This document shows positions 61,835 through 64,000 of a stretch of 64,000 bases of DNA, one piece after another. The notes beneath the pieces were generated by a model. It saw nothing but the letters and a program-made list of their open reading frames with translations. It was not told the origin of the DNA and ran no database searches. Each line of letters begins with the position of its first letter. Positions within the stretch are counted from its first letter, which is position 1. A program made the position numbers and the translations under genes. The DNA is from Pontivivens nitratireducens (GTDB lineage: Bacteria; Pseudomonadota; Alphaproteobacteria; Rhodobacterales; Rhodobacteraceae), in contig NZ_JACJUQ010000001.1 of the NCBI RefSeq assembly GCF_014235845.1, positions 310,001 through 374,000 on the forward strand. The letters run 5' to 3'.

Positions 61835-62463
61835 GTGTCGGCAGGATCATCGAGACGGATCAGGATGTTGCCGAGGGAGCCGCATGGCTTGCAGCCCATG
61901 ACGACCGGTTTGCCAAAGCGCTGGAGTTGACCGGACCGTTGCCCTTGCGCCGACGCGACGACGGGTATCCCGCGATGCTGTCCGCAATCGTCAGCCAGCA
62001 GCTTTCGGTCGCTGCGGCCCGGGGTATCTGGAACAGGCTGGAGGCGGCTGGCGCGCATACACTGCCCGGCTCGCACGCGATGAGTGATGATGAATTGCGG
62101 GCCTGCGGCCTGTCGCGTCCGAAGATAAAATACATACGCGGGCTGATCGAGGCCGATGTGGATTTCGAGGCGTTGCGCAATCTGCCGGATGATGAGGTCG
62201 TCAGCCGCTTGGTCGCGTTGAAGGGCGTCGGCGTCTGGACCGCTGAGATCTACGCGATGTTCTCGCTCGGTCGGGCGGATGTCTTTGCCCCGGGCGATCT
62301 GGCCTTGCAGGAGGCGGCGCGAATCCTGTTCGACTTGCCCGAGCGGCCGAAGGAAAAGGCCTTTCGCGATCTGGCTGCCCCCTGGTCGCCCTGGCGATCG
62401 GTGGCGGCCCGGTTGCTTTGGGCCTATTATCACGTGGTGAAATCCCGTGAGGGGATAACCTGA
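61831..62463 (+). CDS. DNA-3-methyladenine glycosylase II (AlkA-type)
   Basis: A 210-residue helix-hairpin-helix DNA glycosylase that removes alkylated bases. The HhH-GPD block is LKGVGVWTAEIYAMFSLGRADVFAPGD, with the catalytic Asp at its end, and IVSQQLSVAAARGIWNRLEA helps contact DNA. It lacks an N-terminal Ada-like part, so it is the short form. Overlaps the HAD gene. Confidence 0.9.
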   Translation: MSVGRIIETDQDVAEGAAWLAAHDDRFAKALELTGPLPLRRRDDGYPAMLSAIVSQQLSVAAARGIWNRLEAAGAHTLPGSHAMSDDELRACGLSRPKIKYIRGLIEADVDFEALRNLPDDEVVSRLVALKGVGVWTAEIYAMFSLGRADVFAPGDLALQEAARILFDLPERPKEKAFRDLAAPWSPWRSVAARLLWAYYHVVKSREGIT

Positions 62464-62484
62464 AAACATGAACGAAGGGTTCGT

Positions 62485-63132
62485 ATGACAATTTTGACTG
62501 GACCACGCCGCGATGCGGCCTCGGGCGCGGCGGACGCGCTCGTCATCTTGCTGCACGGCTTCGGTGCAGATGGAAACGACCTGATAGGGCTGGCCGATCC
62601 CCTGACGCCGCACTTGCCCAACGTGACATTCGTGGCGCCGAACGCCCCGCAGAAATGTTCTGTGAACCCAATGGGATACCAGTGGTTCCCGATCCCCTGG
62701 ATGGATGGGTCGAGCGAGGTCGAGATGGGGCAGGGATTTGCCGCCTCAACTGATATGCTCAACAGATATCTGGATGAAATGGCAAAGGAATTTCCCGCGG
62801 ACCGGACGGTTCTGGTGGGCTTTAGCCAGGGCACGATGATGTCCTTGCATGTCGGACCTCAACGTGGGCAGCAACTTGCCGGTATCGTTGGGTTTTCGGG
62901 CCGACTGATGCGACCCGAGAGCCTCGCCGATGCGGTCAGCAAGCCGCCGGTGCAACTGATTCACGGCGACAGCGACGAGGTGGTGCCGCCCGCCTCCATG
63001 CCCGAGGCGGAGAAAGCCCTGAAATCAGCGGGCTTCGATGTGCAAAGCCATGTCAGCCCCGGCGTCGGACACGGAATCGCCCCTGACGGCCTGTCCCTCG
63101 CCTTGCAGCGGATTCAGGGCTGGTTGTCCTGA
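62485..63132 (+). CDS. carboxylesterase/phospholipase family hydrolase
   Basis: A 215-residue alpha/beta hydrolase of the YpfH/EstB type. LLHGFGADGNDL (oxyanion), GFSQGTMMSL (nucleophile), HGDSDEVVPP (acid) and GVGHGIAPDG (base). AAGGG lies 8 bases before ATG 62485. A 21-base gap separates it from AlkA, so it may share its transcript. Substrate unknown. Confidence 0.88.
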   Translation: MTILTGPRRDAASGAADALVILLHGFGADGNDLIGLADPLTPHLPNVTFVAPNAPQKCSVNPMGYQWFPIPWMDGSSEVEMGQGFAASTDMLNRYLDEMAKEFPADRTVLVGFSQGTMMSLHVGPQRGQQLAGIVGFSGRLMRPESLADAVSKPPVQLIHGDSDEVVPPASMPEAEKALKSAGFDVQSHVSPGVGHGIAPDGLSLALQRIQGWLS

Positions 63133-63144
63133 ATAGGACCCGAT

Positions 63145-63174
63145 GCCACGGCGCGATTGTTATCGCGCCGTGGC
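63145..63174 (+). terminator. perfect 13-bp hairpin after the esterase gene
   Basis: GCCACGGCGCGAT paired with ATCGCGCCGTGGC around a TGTT loop, 12 bases after the stop. No T tract follows, so termination is probable but not certain. Confidence 0.65.
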
Positions 63175-63401
63175 TACGTGAAAAAACGTTCGTATATTTC
63201 TTATATAGGGAGATTGAAGGTGCGCGCGGTTGGGGGCCGCGCGTGACTCCTGTCAGCGTAATCGCGAAGGCCGCACGCAATGTCGCCACCACGATATAGA
63301 GGGTTGATCGGTTTGAAGCCGCAGATATAGTTCGAGTACTGGGACGGGCTTGTCCCGTCTCCGATGCCCTGAAGGGCGGGAAGGGACGGGAGCAGAGTCC
63401 T

Positions 63402-63989
63402 ATGATCGAGACCTCATTCGCGAACAATTTCGTACGTTCACCCGGCAATTTGCGAGAGCATCCTGCGTTGGTTCTCAACGCGGATTACCGCCCTCTCAGC
63501 TATTTTCCGCTGTCGCTGTGGCCCTGGCAGGAAGCGGTCAAGGCCGCCTTTCTGGACCGGGTGGACATCATCGCAGAATACGACGCGGTAGCCCATTCCC
63601 CTAGCGTTGATATGAAGCTGCCCTCGGTCGTCGTGCTCAAGGATTACGTGAAGCCGGCAAAAACGGTGGCTTTCACCCGGTTCAACCTGTTTCTGCGTGA
63701 CGGATTCACCTGCCAGTATTGTGGCAAGGAGGGGGAAATGACGTTCGATCATGTCATCCCCCGGGCGCGTGGGGGCCGCACGACATGGGAAAATGTCGTC
63801 GCCGCATGCGGCCCGTGCAATCTGCGCAAGGGGTCGAAATCGCTGGAGCGGGCAGGCATGAGCCTGAACCGATTGCCGCGACGGCCCAGCCCGGAACGCT
63901 TGCAAAATGTCGGGCGCAAGTTCCCTCCCAACTTCATGCACGAAAGCTGGGTCGATTTCCTGTACTGGGATGCGGAGCTGGACGCTTAG
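63402..63989 (+). CDS. HNH endonuclease
   Basis: A 195-residue HNH nuclease-like protein. CQYCGKEGEMTFDHVIPRARGGRTTWENVVAACGPCNLRKG holds two CxxC zinc pairs and the DHVIPRARGG and NVVAACGPCN catalytic parts. It resembles the widespread McrA-like HNH family found in most alphaproteobacteria, with no restriction partner. ATG 63402 is used. Upstream is a 269-base gap with an AT-rich stretch (63195-63211) and two short stem-loops (63343-63359, 63366-63378). Confidence 0.9.
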   Translation: MIETSFANNFVRSPGNLREHPALVLNADYRPLSYFPLSLWPWQEAVKAAFLDRVDIIAEYDAVAHSPSVDMKLPSVVVLKDYVKPAKTVAFTRFNLFLRDGFTCQYCGKEGEMTFDHVIPRARGGRTTWENVVAACGPCNLRKGSKSLERAGMSLNRLPRRPSPERLQNVGRKFPPNFMHESWVDFLYWDAELDA

Positions 63990-64000
63990 TCGTCGGAATT

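Noticed and set aside
63402-63989. HNH gene as part of a restriction or defence island
   Set aside because: No methyltransferase, helicase or other defence partner beside it in the window; the family is a common housekeeping HNH in alphaproteobacteria.
1-64000. CRISPR arrays, tRNA or rRNA genes, insertion sequences, prophage genes or attachment sites
   Set aside because: I found no spaced repeats, no cloverleaf with a GGTTCGA-type arm, no transposase or integrase and no phage protein.

Overview
The window looks like chromosomal DNA of an alphaproteobacterium, most likely a Rhodobacteraceae (Roseobacter-type) genome. The pointers are high GC with long antisense reading frames, a GapR/DUF2312 protein, ccmAB divergent from aconitase, a PleD-type diguanylate cyclase near DUF3572 and rpmG, a class II DAHP synthase, CimA, and several DUF families typical of the group. 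I see no rRNA, tRNA, insertion sequence, prophage or CRISPR. It is mostly ordinary core-genome sequence with small accessory patches. The first gene (prfC) runs off the left edge; the right edge lies just past an HNH nuclease gene.

Layout. 1-6 kb: prfC (partial), a membrane methyltransferase, ccmB and ccmA on minus, divergent from acnA. 6-13 kb: a DUF1223 protein, a lipid A-type acyltransferase, infC, three tandem divergent YhhN-like membrane protein genes, thrS. 12.6-17 kb: a glycosyltransferase, two alpha/beta hydrolases, an SDR enzyme and gapR. 17-22.5 kb: a sugar ABC importer operon (oxidoreductase, decayed aldehyde dehydrogenase tail, binding protein, two permeases, ATPase). 22.7-31.7 kb: lipid kinase, phosphoesterase, cold-shock protein, GlxA-type regulator, DAHP synthase, serB, a PAS protein, a yicC remnant with gmk, gamma carbonic anhydrase, HAD and DUF3572. 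31.9-37.9 kb: pleD, an ECF sigma factor operon with a CnrX-like protein and an EF-hand protein, DUF983, NUDIX, rpmG, BAX inhibitor-1. 38-49.5 kb: a YbbAP-like ABC exporter next to a TesA-like esterase, thpR, DUF1127, LysR, quinone reductase, DUF2332, a glycosyltransferase pair, ygfZ and suhB. 49.9-64 kb: efp, a hybrid histidine kinase, apbC, a DEAD helicase, cysS-cimA-methyltransferase-phytoene-synthase-like operon, MFS transporter, HAD, AlkA-type glycosylase, esterase and HNH nuclease.

Most genes serve translation (prfC, infC, thrS, rpmG, efp, cysS), cofactor or Fe-S work (ccmAB, apbC, ygfZ, acnA), amino-acid synthesis (DAHP synthase, serB, cimA) and envelope maintenance. Many operons are tightly packed, with 4-base ATGA or GTGA overlaps.

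The observations most worth following are: (i) a predicted leaderless 14-codon peptide with two adjacent Cys codons just upstream of cysS, resembling a ribosome-sensing leader; (ii) the three-gene YhhN-like cassette, whose members share an LS-x6-E signature; (iii) a PleD protein whose first receiver has Asn in place of the phosphoacceptor Asp; (iv) two gene-deletion scars (aldehyde dehydrogenase and yicC tails); (v) an ECF sigma operon whose CnrX-like sensor has almost no metal ligands; and (vi) repeated short tandem duplications lying exactly on stop codons.
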